Source of the DNA: Arthrobacter sp. fls2-241-R2A-200
Lineage (GTDB): Bacteria > Actinomycetota > Actinomycetes > Actinomycetales > Micrococcaceae
Assembly (NCBI RefSeq): GCF_030209745.1
Contig: NZ_JARVRJ010000001.1
Span: 62,001 to 126,000, forward strand
Reading direction: 5' to 3'
DNA length: 64,000 nt
A program made the position numbers and the translations under genes. Below, in pieces: positions 27,727 through 37,305 of this stretch (position 1 is the stretch's first letter; every line of letters starts with the position of its first letter). Under the pieces are notes generated by a model, which saw only the letters and a list, made by a program, of their open reading frames with translations, searched no databases and was not told where the DNA came from.

Positions 27727-29195
27727 CGGAGGCCCCCCACCCGGGCCACCACGCGGCACATACGTGGGCTGAGGCCCGGCAGCGTGCCTTTGAGGTCGCC
27801 ACCCCGATCCCGCCGAGCCCGGTTCCGCTCCGGCGAGCCCTCGGGCGCGTCCTGGCCAACGACGTCCTGGCAGTCCAGGACATGCCCCACTATGCATCGT
27901 CAGCCATGGATGGCTGGGCAGTGAACGGCAGCGGGCCGTGGATCTTGAGCGAGCGGGGCCACAGGCTGGCGCCGCACCAAGCCAGCCCCATCGTCACCGG
28001 AGGACTCATCCCGCCCGGTGCCAAGGCGGTTCTCCGCAGCGAAAGCGGGGTCATTACCACCGATGATGACGGGCTGCCCGTCCTTGTCTTGGGCGGGGCC
28101 GCAAAACCGGGTGAGCCCCGCAATGGGCAGCACATCCGCAAGGCCGGGGAGGAAGCCGCTGCAGGGGAAGTGTTGATCAAAGCCGGGACTGTGATAAATC
28201 CAGCCCATATAGCGTTTGCCGCCCTTGCCGGGCTGGACGAACTCAACGTGCTCGGCAAGCCCTTGGTCAGATTCCTGCTGACGGGATCGGAAGTGGTGAC
28301 CTCGGGCGTCCCACTGCCGGGGCAGGTCCGGGACACCTTCGGACCCCAACTGGGAGCCGTCGTCGAAATGTTGGGCGGTATCGCGGGCGAACAGACAAGG
28401 GTGGGAGACGATTACGGCCAGTGGCTTGCTGCGCTTCAGGAGCCCGAGCCAAACTTGGCCGGAGCAGAGATCATCCCCACAGAACTCATCCCCACAGAAG
28501 CAGCCGTTGAAACGGAAGTTCCTGCCGACGTCGTTATCACCACGGGCGGGACGGGCGGCTCGGCGACGGACCATCTCCGGCGAGCCGTGTCCGAGCTGGG
28601 CGGCCGGTTGTTGATCGACGGCATCGCCATGCGGCCCGGCCATCCCGCGGTGCTTGCAGAGCTCCCGGACGGACGGTTCATACTCGGCCTGCCGGGCAAC
28701 CCGCTGGCTGCCATGATGGCGCTTCTTACCATCGGCGGTCCGCTGCTCGCAGCCTTGGGCCATGGTCGCATGGACACCGCGCAAGACGTTCCCTGCGGCA
28801 CGATGATCGACCCCGATCCGGGACGGACCCGCCTCATGCCGTTCAAGCTGCTGTACGGGTTGGCATCTCCTGCGGGTCATTCAGCCGCCGGAATGATGCG
28901 TGGTCTGGCGGGCGCCGACGGCGTCATGGTGGTCCCGCCGCACGGCGTGCAGCTAGGAGATATGGTCCCGGCTTTCGCATTGCCCTGGGGTAAACCGCTT
29001 CCTTCGCCCAAGCCTGCCGAGGAGAAACCCCGCAAGCCGCCGGTGCGGGCAAGGGGCAAGGCGCCGGCAGGGCCTGTGGACTGGAGCGCTTTGGACGCTA
29101 AGGGCGTTTGTTGGACTGAGGTGGCCAGCGGTGGTGCGGCTTGCCATGATGGACTCATGAACAGGGAAGAACGGAGCGTGACATGGGACGCGTGA
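27723..29195 (+). CDS. moeA: Molybdopterin molybdotransferase (MoeA) with C-terminal extension
   Basis: This 490-residue enzyme inserts molybdate into adenylated molybdopterin. The N-terminal half has LGRVLANDVLAVQDMPHYASSAMDGWA-type features (Asp and Ser of the substrate site). The core nucleotide-binding domain has VITTGGTGGSATDHLRRAV and the loop LGLPGNPLAAM. MoeA is usually 400-430 residues. Here an extra tail of about 70 residues follows FALPWGKPLP: a Lys/Arg/Pro linker, then DWSALDAKGVCW. Its start overlaps DUF6457 (ATGA), and its last 13 nt overlap fdhD in another frame. Confidence 0.92.
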   Translation: MTEAPHPGHHAAHTWAEARQRAFEVATPIPPSPVPLRRALGRVLANDVLAVQDMPHYASSAMDGWAVNGSGPWILSERGHRLAPHQASPIVTGGLIPPGAKAVLRSESGVITTDDDGLPVLVLGGAAKPGEPRNGQHIRKAGEEAAAGEVLIKAGTVINPAHIAFAALAGLDELNVLGKPLVRFLLTGSEVVTSGVPLPGQVRDTFGPQLGAVVEMLGGIAGEQTRVGDDYGQWLAALQEPEPNLAGAEIIPTELIPTEAAVETEVPADVVITTGGTGGSATDHLRRAVSELGGRLLIDGIAMRPGHPAVLAELPDGRFILGLPGNPLAAMMALLTIGGPLLAALGHGRMDTAQDVPCGTMIDPDPGRTRLMPFKLLYGLASPAGHSAAGMMRGLAGADGVMVVPPHGVQLGDMVPAFALPWGKPLPSPKPAEEKPRKPPVRARGKAPAGPVDWSALDAKGVCWTEVASGGAACHDGLMNREERSVTWDA

Positions 29196-30049
29196 CCCAG
29201 CGCCGCAAGGTGCACAAATTTGTCCTGGACGGCTCCCCGCAGGCCCTGGAACACCCCGTCCGTTACAAGGAGGACGTCCTTGCGGTGGAAGAACCCCTGG
29301 AGATCCGTCTTGGGGACATGTCCTTCTCCGTGACCATGCGGACGCCGGGGGACGATTTCGACCTCGTGGCCGGATTCCTCGTTTCCGAGGGCATCATCTG
29401 GGAACCTTCGCAGTTGATCTCGGAGCGTTTCTGCGCAGGAGAAGACGAAAACGGGGTGCAGACGTTCAACGTGGTGGACGCGCAACTGAGGCCTGACGTG
29501 GCGTTGCCGGCCATCGGACGGAATGTATACACCTCCAGTTCGTGCGGGATTTGCGGCACGGATTCCATCGAGGCGGTCCGGAAGTCCTCGCACCACAGCC
29601 CTGCCGACGATGAGCTGGTGGTTCCGGTGCGTACGCTCGCCTCGCTCCCGGACAGGCTCCGGGAGGCTCAGGCTGTCTTCGCGAAGACCGGCGGGGTCCA
29701 CGCCGCCGGACTTTTCAAGATCCACGACGACGGCGGGGCGGAACTTCTGTGCCTCCGCGAGGATGTGGGGCGGCATAACGCGGTGGACAAGGTTGTAGGC
29801 TGGGCGCTCCGTGCGGGCCTGTTGCCATTGCGGGGGATGGTACTTCAGGTATCCGGCCGGGCCTCATTCGAACTCGTGCAGAAGGCGGCCATGGCCGGTG
29901 TCCCGGTACTGGCTGCCGTCAGCGCGCCGTCGAGCCTTGCCGTGGAGCTTGCCGAAGAGTCCGGAATCACCGTGGCCGGATTCAGTCGGGGAGCAAGCCT
30001 GAACGTCTACACCGGCCGGGAAAGGATTTTGGCTGAAGGTCCGAAATGA
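29183..30049 (+). CDS. fdhD: Formate dehydrogenase accessory sulfurtransferase FdhD
   Basis: This 288-residue FdhD passes sulfur to the molybdenum cofactor of formate dehydrogenase and is needed for its activity. The persulfide-carrying Cys pair is visible as SSCGICG (Cys121 and Cys124), and the conserved DVGRHNAVDK, GRASFELVQKA and SAPSSLAVELAE segments follow. Start ATG 29183 lies inside the last codons of moeA, giving a 13-nt overlap and probable translational coupling. The formate dehydrogenase genes themselves are not in this window. Confidence 0.95.
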   Translation: MGRVTQRRKVHKFVLDGSPQALEHPVRYKEDVLAVEEPLEIRLGDMSFSVTMRTPGDDFDLVAGFLVSEGIIWEPSQLISERFCAGEDENGVQTFNVVDAQLRPDVALPAIGRNVYTSSSCGICGTDSIEAVRKSSHHSPADDELVVPVRTLASLPDRLREAQAVFAKTGGVHAAGLFKIHDDGGAELLCLREDVGRHNAVDKVVGWALRAGLLPLRGMVLQVSGRASFELVQKAAMAGVPVLAAVSAPSSLAVELAEESGITVAGFSRGASLNVYTGRERILAEGPK

Positions 30050-30232
30050 CGCGGGCCGGGTAAGCCAACCGGGGGGCCCAGCTCGTTTGGCTTTGCTTGG
30101 TTATGGGGCCGTAACCACGTAGATTTTATCCATCGATTGGAACCGCGGACGGGTTGGAAACGCCGCCTGCGTCAACTCGCGGGGAGCATGCTGCCAGCCT
30201 CGACCGAAAGCTGATGCCCAAAGGGGAATTCA

Positions 30233-33200
30233 TTGCACGATGACCGCCGGATCACTGAACAGCGCCTGGACAGGTTTGTCAAGGATCGCCTTCTTCCGGC
30301 CATCTACGGCAGGTCCGTGCCACTGCGACTCAGCAGCTGGGAAGCGCCCGACGAACCGGTTCCGGCCGCGGAGGCTATCAGGCAGGTGTTCAGTCCGCAG
30401 GAGCACGGAGCGCCGTGGGGCAGGGCGTGGAGTACCAAATGGTTGCGCTTGCAGGGCGAAGTTCCTCAGGGATGGGGCAGCAGCGACGCCACGGCCGTGG
30501 AGATCGTGGTGGATCTGGGCTTCACCAGCGACGTACCCGGTTTCCAATGCGAAGGCACGGCCTGGTCCGCTGACGGCAGCATCATCAAGGCCATATCGCC
30601 CCGCAATTACCATGTTCCGTTGAAACTGCTGGGCGGCGGAATGTCCGTGGACTTCTACGTGGAGGCCGCGGCAAATCCCGATGTAGCACAGGGGTGGTCG
30701 TTCGCTCCCACCCAACTGGGCAGCAAGGCAACGTCCGGCCAGGAGCCCCAATACCGGTTGGGCCGGATCGCCATCGCGGAACTTAATGAGGCAGTCTGGG
30801 AACTGAACCAGGACGTCTGGACGCTGAGCGGTTTGATGCACGAGCTTCCCGTTGAGCTACCGCGCCGACACGAGATCTTGCGGGCGCTTGAACACATGCT
30901 TGATGTCATGGACCCGGACGACGTCGCGGGGACGGCTGCGGCGGGCCGGGAAGCATTAGCCGAGGTTCTCAGCCGACCGGCTTACGCTTCGGCCCACCAA
31001 CTGCTGGCCACCGGACACGCGCACATCGATTCGGCGTGGCTGTGGCCTGTCCGTGAAACCATCCGCAAGTGCGCCCGTACGTTCTCCAACGTGGTGGCAT
31101 TGATGGAGGAGAACCCGGATTTTGTGTTTTCCTGTTCCTCCGCCCAGCAGTTGGCCTGGATCAAGGAAAATTTCCCGGAGCTCTTTGTCCGCATCCGGGA
31201 AAAGGTGAAATCCGGGCAGTTCGTCCCTGTGGGCGGTATGTGGGTGGAGTCGGATACCAACATGCCGGGCGGGGAAGCCATGGCCCGCCAGTTCATCGAG
31301 GGCAAGAGCTTCTTCCTGAAGGAGTTCGACGTCGAATGCCAGGAAGCCTGGCTGCCCGATTCCTTCGGATATTCCGGTGCCCTCCCGCAAATCGTCAAAG
31401 AGGCCGGTTCGCGTTGGTTCCTCACCCAGAAGATCTCCTGGAACAAGGTCAACCGCATGCCGCACCACACCTTTCTGTGGGAAGGCATCGACGGCACACG
31501 GCTCTTCACCCATTTCCCGCCGGTTGATAGCTACAACGCCGAGTTGCATGGGCGGGAACTTGCCCACGCGGAGCGGAATTATCGTGAGCATGGCCGCGGC
31601 ACCATGTCCCTGGTTCCGTTCGGTTATGGCGACGGCGGCGGCGGGCCCACCCGCGAGATGGTGGCCGCCGCGCATCGCACGGAAGACCTGGAAGGCTCGC
31701 CGAAGGTTCGGATGGGGACAGCAAAGGACTTCTTCATCGCCGCCGAGGCCGAATATGCCAACCCACCGGTGTGGGTGGGGGAGATGTACCTGGAAATGCA
31801 CCGTGGAACCTACACGAGCCAGGCCAAGACCAAGCGTGGTAACCGCCGCAGTGAGCACCTGCTGCGGGAGGCGGAGCTGTGGTGCTCTACCGCCGCAGTC
31901 CGCCTCGGTGCCGCCTACGTGTATCCCAGGGAAAAACTCAAGCGGCTGTGGCGGCTGGTATTGCTTCAGCAATTCCATGACATCCTGCCAGGTAGTTCCA
32001 TCGCTTGGGTGCACCAGGATGCTGAATGGAACTACGATGCCATTGCCCGCGACCTCGAAGCCATCATTACCGAGGCAGCACAAGCCTTAGTGGGGCACGG
32101 CGAGAGGGAATTCCTTCTCAATGCCACGCCCCATCAGCGTGACGGCGTAGCGGCGCTGGGTGCCGCCGAAACCCGCGCCCCCGACTTAACCGTTCAGGTG
32201 ACTGAAGCGGACAGCATCATCCTGGACAACGGAATTATCCGCGCGGTGGTGGACGCCAACGGCCTGCTCACCTCCTTGGTGGACCACGCCAGCGGCCGCA
32301 ACGCGATCGCCCCCGGCCAGGCCGGCAACCTCCTGGAGCTGTTCCGGGACACACCCAACGAATGGGACGCCTGGGACATTGAAGAGTTCTACCGCCGCAA
32401 CGTCACACCGCTCACGCACGCGGACGCCGTCGTCGTCGAACGGACGGAGGGCGGGGTGGTCGTTGTGGTCAGGCGCCACGTGGGCACGTCCGCTATCACG
32501 CAGCGCATAACCCTTGACGCCGGTTCGCCGTCGCTGGGGATTGCTACCACCGTGGACTGGCAAGAACGCGAAAAGCTGCTGAAAATCGCCTTCCCGCTGG
32601 ACGTCAGGGCGGACCGTTCAGCGTCCGAAACGCAGTTCGGGCACGTGTTCCGGCCGACGCATACCAACACCTCCTGGGACGCGGCAAAGTTCGAAATCTG
32701 CGCGCACCGTTGGATCCATGTGGCCGAACCGGGTTACGGCGTGGCCGTCAGTAACTCATCCAGCTACGGACACGACGTCACCCGGGCCGTCCGCCCGGAT
32801 GGCGGAACCACGACGACGGTGCGCACCTCGCTGCTGCGTTCTGCCACCTTCCCGGACCCGGACGCGGACCGCGGCGAGCATACTCTTGAACTGACCATCC
32901 GGCCAGGAGCCAGCATCGCGGATGCAGTGGAGGAAGGCTACCGGACCAACCTCAAGCCCAGGTTCGTCACGGGTGGCCGGCCGGTAGAGCCTCTGGTGTC
33001 GGTGTCCAACCCGGGGATAGTGGTCGAAGCCGTGAAGCTCGCCGAGGACGGATCGGGCGATGTCATTGTCCGCTTGTACGAATCCTTGGGACAGCGTTCC
33101 ACGGGCACGGTCAGGCCCGGATTCGCTGCGACAGCGGTGACGGCGACGGATTTGTTGGAACGGACCGCCTCGCCAGACGGAATGCCAGCAGACGGAATGA

Positions 33201-33298
33201 CAACCGGCGGAGTGGCAGCGGTTGAAGCGGCAGAGGATTCTGCCGTCCACTTGGTGCTGCGTCCGTTCCAGCTGGTGACTTTGCGCTTCAGCCGCTAG
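30233..33298 (+). CDS. Alpha-mannosidase (GH38)
   Basis: This 1021-residue glycoside hydrolase of family 38 hydrolyses alpha-mannosides, probably from mannose-rich polysaccharides or glycans. The catalytic domain shows HAHIDSAWLWPVRET (zinc-binding His and Asp) and ESDTNMPGGEAMARQF, then WLPDSFGYSGALPQI with the nucleophile region, and LLQQFHDILPGSSI near the end. A long beta-rich C-terminal part completes it. There is no signal peptide, so it is cytoplasmic. The TTG start at 30233 follows AAAGGGGAATTCA. It stands alone; the amino-acid ABC operon converges on it. Confidence 0.94.
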   Translation: MHDDRRITEQRLDRFVKDRLLPAIYGRSVPLRLSSWEAPDEPVPAAEAIRQVFSPQEHGAPWGRAWSTKWLRLQGEVPQGWGSSDATAVEIVVDLGFTSDVPGFQCEGTAWSADGSIIKAISPRNYHVPLKLLGGGMSVDFYVEAAANPDVAQGWSFAPTQLGSKATSGQEPQYRLGRIAIAELNEAVWELNQDVWTLSGLMHELPVELPRRHEILRALEHMLDVMDPDDVAGTAAAGREALAEVLSRPAYASAHQLLATGHAHIDSAWLWPVRETIRKCARTFSNVVALMEENPDFVFSCSSAQQLAWIKENFPELFVRIREKVKSGQFVPVGGMWVESDTNMPGGEAMARQFIEGKSFFLKEFDVECQEAWLPDSFGYSGALPQIVKEAGSRWFLTQKISWNKVNRMPHHTFLWEGIDGTRLFTHFPPVDSYNAELHGRELAHAERNYREHGRGTMSLVPFGYGDGGGGPTREMVAAAHRTEDLEGSPKVRMGTAKDFFIAAEAEYANPPVWVGEMYLEMHRGTYTSQAKTKRGNRRSEHLLREAELWCSTAAVRLGAAYVYPREKLKRLWRLVLLQQFHDILPGSSIAWVHQDAEWNYDAIARDLEAIITEAAQALVGHGEREFLLNATPHQRDGVAALGAAETRAPDLTVQVTEADSIILDNGIIRAVVDANGLLTSLVDHASGRNAIAPGQAGNLLELFRDTPNEWDAWDIEEFYRRNVTPLTHADAVVVERTEGGVVVVVRRHVGTSAITQRITLDAGSPSLGIATTVDWQEREKLLKIAFPLDVRADRSASETQFGHVFRPTHTNTSWDAAKFEICAHRWIHVAEPGYGVAVSNSSSYGHDVTRAVRPDGGTTTTVRTSLLRSATFPDPDADRGEHTLELTIRPGASIADAVEEGYRTNLKPRFVTGGRPVEPLVSVSNPGIVVEAVKLAEDGSGDVIVRLYESLGQRSTGTVRPGFAATAVTATDLLERTASPDGMPADGMTTGGVAAVEAAEDSAVHLVLRPFQLVTLRFSR

Positions 33299-33307
33299 CT
33301 GTCCACC

Positions 33308-34114
33308 TCAGACGTCGTGCTGGAGGCGTTTGACGAAGAGCTTGGTCCGTTCCTGACGGGGTGCGCGCAGCACCTCGGCCGCCGGACCGCGCTCCACCAC
33401 AACACCGCCGTCCATGAAGATAACCTCATCGGCGACATTTCGGGCGAACGCGAGCTCGTGGGTCACGATCACCATGGTCCAACCTTCTTCGGCGAGTTCC
33501 TTGATGACACCCAGGACGTCGCCTACGAGTTCGGGATCCAAAGCCGACGTCGGCTCGTCGAACAGAAGCAGCTGCGGCTTCAAGGCGAGAGCCCGCACAA
33601 TGCCCACCCGCTGTTGCTGCCCGCCTGAGAGCTCAAAGGGATAAGCGTCACGCTTATCGGCGAGCCCCACACGCTCCAACAGCCGTTCTGCCTCGGCGAT
33701 GGCCTCGGAGCGTGGCCGCTTCTGGACCTGGACCGGACCCTCGATGATGTTCTTCAGCACGGTCATGTGCGGGAACAAGTTGTAGTGCTGGAACACCATG
33801 GCGCTGCGGTCGCGGAGCTCCGCGACGTCCTTCTTGCCTACCTTGGCAGCGAAATCGATGGACAGTCCCGCGGAAGAATCACCATCGACGCCGGTCCCGC
33901 CGAAGGTGACCGTTCCGCCGTCGGGAGTTTCCAAGCCGTTCAAGCACCGCAGCACCGTTGTCTTACCCGAACCCGAAGGTCCGATAAGGGCCACGACCTG
34001 CCCGCGGTGGATATCGATGTCGATATCCTTCAGCACCGTGTTGCTGCCAAAAGCCTTGGCCAGGTTCCTGGCCTTCAACACGGAGGGGGAGGAGGAATGG
34101 TTAGTGGGCGACAT
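33308..34114 (-). CDS. Polar amino-acid ABC transporter ATPase
   Basis: This 268-residue ATP-binding subunit of a GlnQ-type uptake system has Walker A GPSGSGKTT (residues 45-53), signature LSGGQQQRVG and Walker B LLLFDEPTSALDP. Start ATG 34114 overlaps the end of the permease gene by 14 nt. Order on the minus strand is binding protein, permease, ATPase. Only one permease gene is seen, so the channel is probably a homodimer. The substrate within the polar amino-acid group (glutamine, histidine, cystine and others) cannot be told from this. Confidence 0.93.
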   Translation of the reverse strand: MSPTNHSSSPSVLKARNLAKAFGSNTVLKDIDIDIHRGQVVALIGPSGSGKTTVLRCLNGLETPDGGTVTFGGTGVDGDSSAGLSIDFAAKVGKKDVAELRDRSAMVFQHYNLFPHMTVLKNIIEGPVQVQKRPRSEAIAEAERLLERVGLADKRDAYPFELSGGQQQRVGIVRALALKPQLLLFDEPTSALDPELVGDVLGVIKELAEEGWTMVIVTHELAFARNVADEVIFMDGGVVVERGPAAEVLRAPRQERTKLFVKRLQHDV

Positions 34115-34760
34115 AGCGGTCCAATCTCCTCTCCACGGCGGACTGCGCCGTGGACAGGACCAAGCAGATGACCCAGTAGACCAAGGCTGCCTGCAGGTAC
34201 AGGGCCATGAACTCCTGGCTGAACGCAGCAATTTGCTGGGCGTTCCGGAACAGTTCGGTGACCAGGATCAGGGACGCCAGCGACGTGTCCTTGACCAACG
34301 AGATAAACGTATTGGACAAGGGTGGGACAGAGACCCTGGCGGCCTGGGGGAGGATGATGCGCAGTAGGGTCTGCGGGCGGGACATGCCGATGGTGTGACC
34401 GGCTTCCCACTGCCCCTTGGGCACGGACAGGATCGCGGCGCGGATGATTTCGGCAGCGTAGCCACCGACGTTCAGGGAGAACGCGATGATGGCGCTGGGC
34501 CACGGATCCAATTTGATCCCCATACTGGGCAGGCCGTAGAAGATCACGAACAGCTGCACCAGAAGTGGTGTTCCGCGAATCACGGAGACGTAGAAACGTC
34601 CGATCCCTGCAAGCAGCCAGTTGGGGCTAAGCCTCAGGAGGGCGACCACCAGTGCCAGTACCAGGCCGAAAGCAAAGGACGCGAGGGTCAGGGGAATAGT
34701 CCCCGTCACGGCGCCCGTGATCAGCGGGCCGAAGGAACTCCAAACGAGGTCCCAGTCCAT
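34101..34760 (-). CDS. Polar amino-acid ABC transporter permease
   Basis: This 219-residue integral membrane subunit of the HisM/GlnP family carries the permease signature near ETIRAA-type sequence (YAAEIIRAAILSVPKGQWEAG), the EAA loop that docks the ATPase. Five hydrophobic segments are apparent. It begins 1 nt after the binding-protein gene's stop and overlaps the ATPase gene. It forms the translocation path for the substrate captured by the lipoprotein upstream. Confidence 0.93.
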   Translation of the reverse strand: MDWDLVWSSFGPLITGAVTGTIPLTLASFAFGLVLALVVALLRLSPNWLLAGIGRFYVSVIRGTPLLVQLFVIFYGLPSMGIKLDPWPSAIIAFSLNVGGYAAEIIRAAILSVPKGQWEAGHTIGMSRPQTLLRIILPQAARVSVPPLSNTFISLVKDTSLASLILVTELFRNAQQIAAFSQEFMALYLQAALVYWVICLVLSTAQSAVERRLDRYVAH

Positions 34761-35576
34761 CTACTTGGTGACGTCCGAGCCGAAGTACTTCTCTGAAATC
34801 TTAGCGAGCGTCCCGTCAGTCCGGAGATCGTCCAGAGCCTTGTTCACCGCGTTGGTGAGTTCGTTCGCGCCCTTGCGGAAAGCCATGGCGCTTTGGCTCT
34901 TGTCCGGTGCCTCGGCAGCGACTTTCAGTCCCGCGTTCGGGTTGGTCTTGGCGTAGTCGAGGTAGGTGAGCTTGTCGTTGACGGTGGCGTCCACCCGTCC
35001 CTGCTGGACCAGCGTCACGGACTGGGCCCAGCCTTCAACGGCCTGGACGTTTGCTCCGGCTTGCACAGCCATCTTGTAGAAATTGCTGGTCAGCGACTGG
35101 GCAGTGGTTTTGCCCTTCAGGTCAGCAAAGCTCTTGATGCTGGAGTTATCGGACTTGGTGACGACGACGCCGGTGGAGACGGTGTACGGCGTGGAGAGGT
35201 TGTACTTGGCTTTGCGATCATCGTTGATGGAGATCTGGTTCGCGATGGCATCGAAGCGCTTGGCATCAAGGCCGGCAAAGATACCGTCGAACTGGGTTTC
35301 CTGGAAGGTCGCTTTGACGCCCAGCTTCCCGGCCACGGCCTTGGCGATTTCGACGTCGAAGCCGGTCAGGTCGCCTGCGCCTTCGGCATGGAAAGTGAAG
35401 GGGCGGTACGTTCCCTCAGTGGCGATAACGAGTTCGCCCTTGGACTTCACGTCGGACAAGGAGGTATCTCCACCAGATTGAGCTGGTGTGGAACCTCCAC
35501 CGCACGCAGAGAGTGCCAGGGCGGCGGAGGCCAAAGTGGCTGCGAGGACAGAGCGGCGTGTGTGAAGGGTGGTCAT
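34761..35576 (-). CDS. Polar amino-acid ABC transporter substrate-binding lipoprotein
   Basis: This 271-residue extracellular receptor of the family 3 (GlnH-type) solute-binding proteins has a lipoprotein signal with basic residues then ALALSACGGG; the lipobox Cys is at about residue 25. The fold markers GTYRPFTF, GFDVEIAKAVAGKLG and LDAKRFDAIANQISI follow. It is the first gene of the operon. TAAGAT ends 6 nt before the ATG, so the message is probably leaderless. It has a complete receptor domain, so the system should be functional. Confidence 0.93.
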   Translation of the reverse strand: MTTLHTRRSVLAATLASAALALSACGGGSTPAQSGGDTSLSDVKSKGELVIATEGTYRPFTFHAEGAGDLTGFDVEIAKAVAGKLGVKATFQETQFDGIFAGLDAKRFDAIANQISINDDRKAKYNLSTPYTVSTGVVVTKSDNSSIKSFADLKGKTTAQSLTSNFYKMAVQAGANVQAVEGWAQSVTLVQQGRVDATVNDKLTYLDYAKTNPNAGLKVAAEAPDKSQSAMAFRKGANELTNAVNKALDDLRTDGTLAKISEKYFGSDVTK

Positions 35577-35582
35577 GGAGCC

Positions 35583-35588
35583 ATCTTA
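35583..35588 (-). promoter_or_regulatory. -10 box of a leaderless promoter (amino-acid ABC operon)
   Basis: TAAGAT on the minus strand is followed by 6 nt and then the ATG at 35576. Confidence 0.55.
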
Positions 35589-35806
35589 GTCATCGTGATG
35601 GGCCCGTCCCGTCACCCTGCCATGGGAAACGAAGGGATGCTGCCTGATTGCCGCTTAAAAAGGCTGAGTGGGGGCGGTCCCCAACAGTCCGCCACCACTC
35701 ATCCCCCCAATTGCGTTCACATGAGCGCCACTTCCGCCGGAGACCCGTTCCCTGTCTCCGGTGTTGGGCCGCTGCCTCGTTCACACATTCATGATTGTGC
35801 CACGAT

Positions 35807-36535
35807 CTAATGCTTTTGTGAAAGCCCTAAGTCGAAATTCTTCGTTTTGCGACGCGCGTAGGCCTTGGAAAGCCATATTCCCGCCAAGCCCAGCGCGGTA
35901 GCGAGCACCGCGGAGTAGTTGATGAGGGAGCGCAGCCATAGGTGGACAGCAGGGATCAGCGGGAACAGCTGCGATACCAGCAGGAGGGCCAGGCCCACGA
36001 AGAGGAGCGCGGCTGCGCCGCGCAGTAAGGCCGGTGGTCGTCCCGTGACAGTGCGCCAGATCGCCGGCAGCAGGCACGCGGCGACGAATCCAGGATAGAA
36101 CCGACCTAGCGCCGCGTAGGCCTCCATGGAAGGTCCCCACGTCAGCCCGTTCATGCCCACTGTGGATCCCCGCGTGTCCGTGATGACGAAGAAGAACGTG
36201 GTCAGCCCCACCGTGAGGCCGAGGACGGTCAGCCCCCACGGGCCACGGATGGCGCGTTCGGCCGAGGCGGAAGCGAACCCCATGGCGATCTTGACACCCA
36301 TCAACAGGAACGTTCCGTACAGGAGGAAACGGAGGATGAGGTTGGTGACATTGACGCCGCCGAGCACAGCGTCCAGCGCAAGATAGGGGCCTTCGATGCT
36401 GAGGAGGATATCCAGTGTCATCAAGGCGAAGATGTAGAACAGAACGCGATTCTCACCCCGCAGCAAGCTTGGTAGCCGTGCGATGGTTATAGCCAGGCAG
36501 ACCACGAGCGTGGCCCAGGGCAGGACAGCCGTCAT
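35807..36535 (-). CDS. Multi-pass membrane protein coupled to an HTH gene
   Basis: This 242-residue protein has about seven hydrophobic segments, including VLFYIFALMTLDILLSIEGP and ILRFLLYGTFLLMGVKIAMG, and a short basic C-terminal tail. I do not recognise the family for certain. The layout resembles small actinobacterial seven-helix membrane proteins that sit after an HTH gene. Its ATG overlaps the stop of the upstream HTH gene (ATGA), so the two are translated together. It could be a sensor, a transporter or an anti-regulator; no catalytic motif is visible. Confidence 0.75.
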   Translation of the reverse strand: MTAVLPWATLVVCLAITIARLPSLLRGENRVLFYIFALMTLDILLSIEGPYLALDAVLGGVNVTNLILRFLLYGTFLLMGVKIAMGFASASAERAIRGPWGLTVLGLTVGLTTFFFVITDTRGSTVGMNGLTWGPSMEAYAALGRFYPGFVAACLLPAIWRTVTGRPPALLRGAAALLFVGLALLLVSQLFPLIPAVHLWLRSLINYSAVLATALGLAGIWLSKAYARRKTKNFDLGLSQKH

Positions 36536-37254
36536 CCGAGGTTCTCCCAAATCCGTTCAGTGCGTTCGTGGTCTTGTTCTTGGCGGCGCAACGTTTTGCC
36601 GAGGGCTTGGAGCCGCTCTCCGGCCAGCGTCACCAGCTCGCCCTGCGTCATGGCGTCCAGGGCTTCTTGCCGGGCGTTTGGCGGCCACCCCGCCTCCGCT
36701 TCGGTGATCAATCCACCGGCCACCAGCCCGCCAGCGGGTCCGACGCCGGCAGCTCGCGAAGTAGCGATGGCCAGTTCCGGGGGAAGCCTGTTCGCGGTCA
36801 AATGTGCCGAAAAATTCTGTGGCGCGATCCCGGTTGCCTGGCTGACCCGGTGCCGCAACTCGCCGTCGTCGATCGCGTCCACCCAGTTCCGCACCGCGGT
36901 GGGGTGCGGTGTGGCTGACAGCACCATCGCCGGGATGGAACCTGGTTGGCTGCGTTCAACCACTGCCCGGAGCAGGTCGACTGTTGCTACCTGGCTCACC
37001 AGTTCGCAGGCCGTGGGAGGGACGGGGTCACCTCGAAGGACGGCGTAGAGATCGAAGGTGGCCAGTGCCTGCACCGGGTTGATGTCAAAGCCGCGGCTGA
37101 TGCTCACCAAAGTGGACTCCGCCACCTTGCCGCGGACCAACTGCTGGGCCAGCGTTGTCCGTTTGATCCCGGCAATCCTGCAGACGTCCGCCGTGCTGGC
37201 ATGTGGCGCAACACCATGGAGCCAGCGTTGGAACGACTTGGACTGTAACGGCAT
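36532..37254 (-). CDS. Protein with two HTH-like repeats
   Basis: This 240-residue protein probably binds DNA. One HTH-like block is VCRIAGIKRTTLAQQLVRGK (about residues 22-41). A similar block, RVSQATGIAPQNFSAHLTAN, lies about 120 residues later, each followed by a helix around AIATSRAAGV or LVSISRGFDI. This suggests an internal duplication. ATG 37254 is chosen because GGAAAG precedes it; the longer frame has no conserved look. It overlaps the membrane-protein gene and faces the ABC-F gene. Family not recognised. Confidence 0.7.
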   Translation of the reverse strand: MPLQSKSFQRWLHGVAPHASTADVCRIAGIKRTTLAQQLVRGKVAESTLVSISRGFDINPVQALATFDLYAVLRGDPVPPTACELVSQVATVDLLRAVVERSQPGSIPAMVLSATPHPTAVRNWVDAIDDGELRHRVSQATGIAPQNFSAHLTANRLPPELAIATSRAAGVGPAGGLVAGGLITEAEAGWPPNARQEALDAMTQGELVTLAGERLQALGKTLRRQEQDHERTERIWENLG

Positions 37255-37305
37255 GTGGGTCTTTCCGGGATGAAGTTTGGGCCGGGATGATGTTGGGGCC
37301 ACGAC

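Noticed and set aside
30956..32083. A 375-codon open frame opposite the alpha-mannosidase
   Set aside because: It is antisense to a strongly supported GH38 catalytic domain and lacks any motif or start signal.
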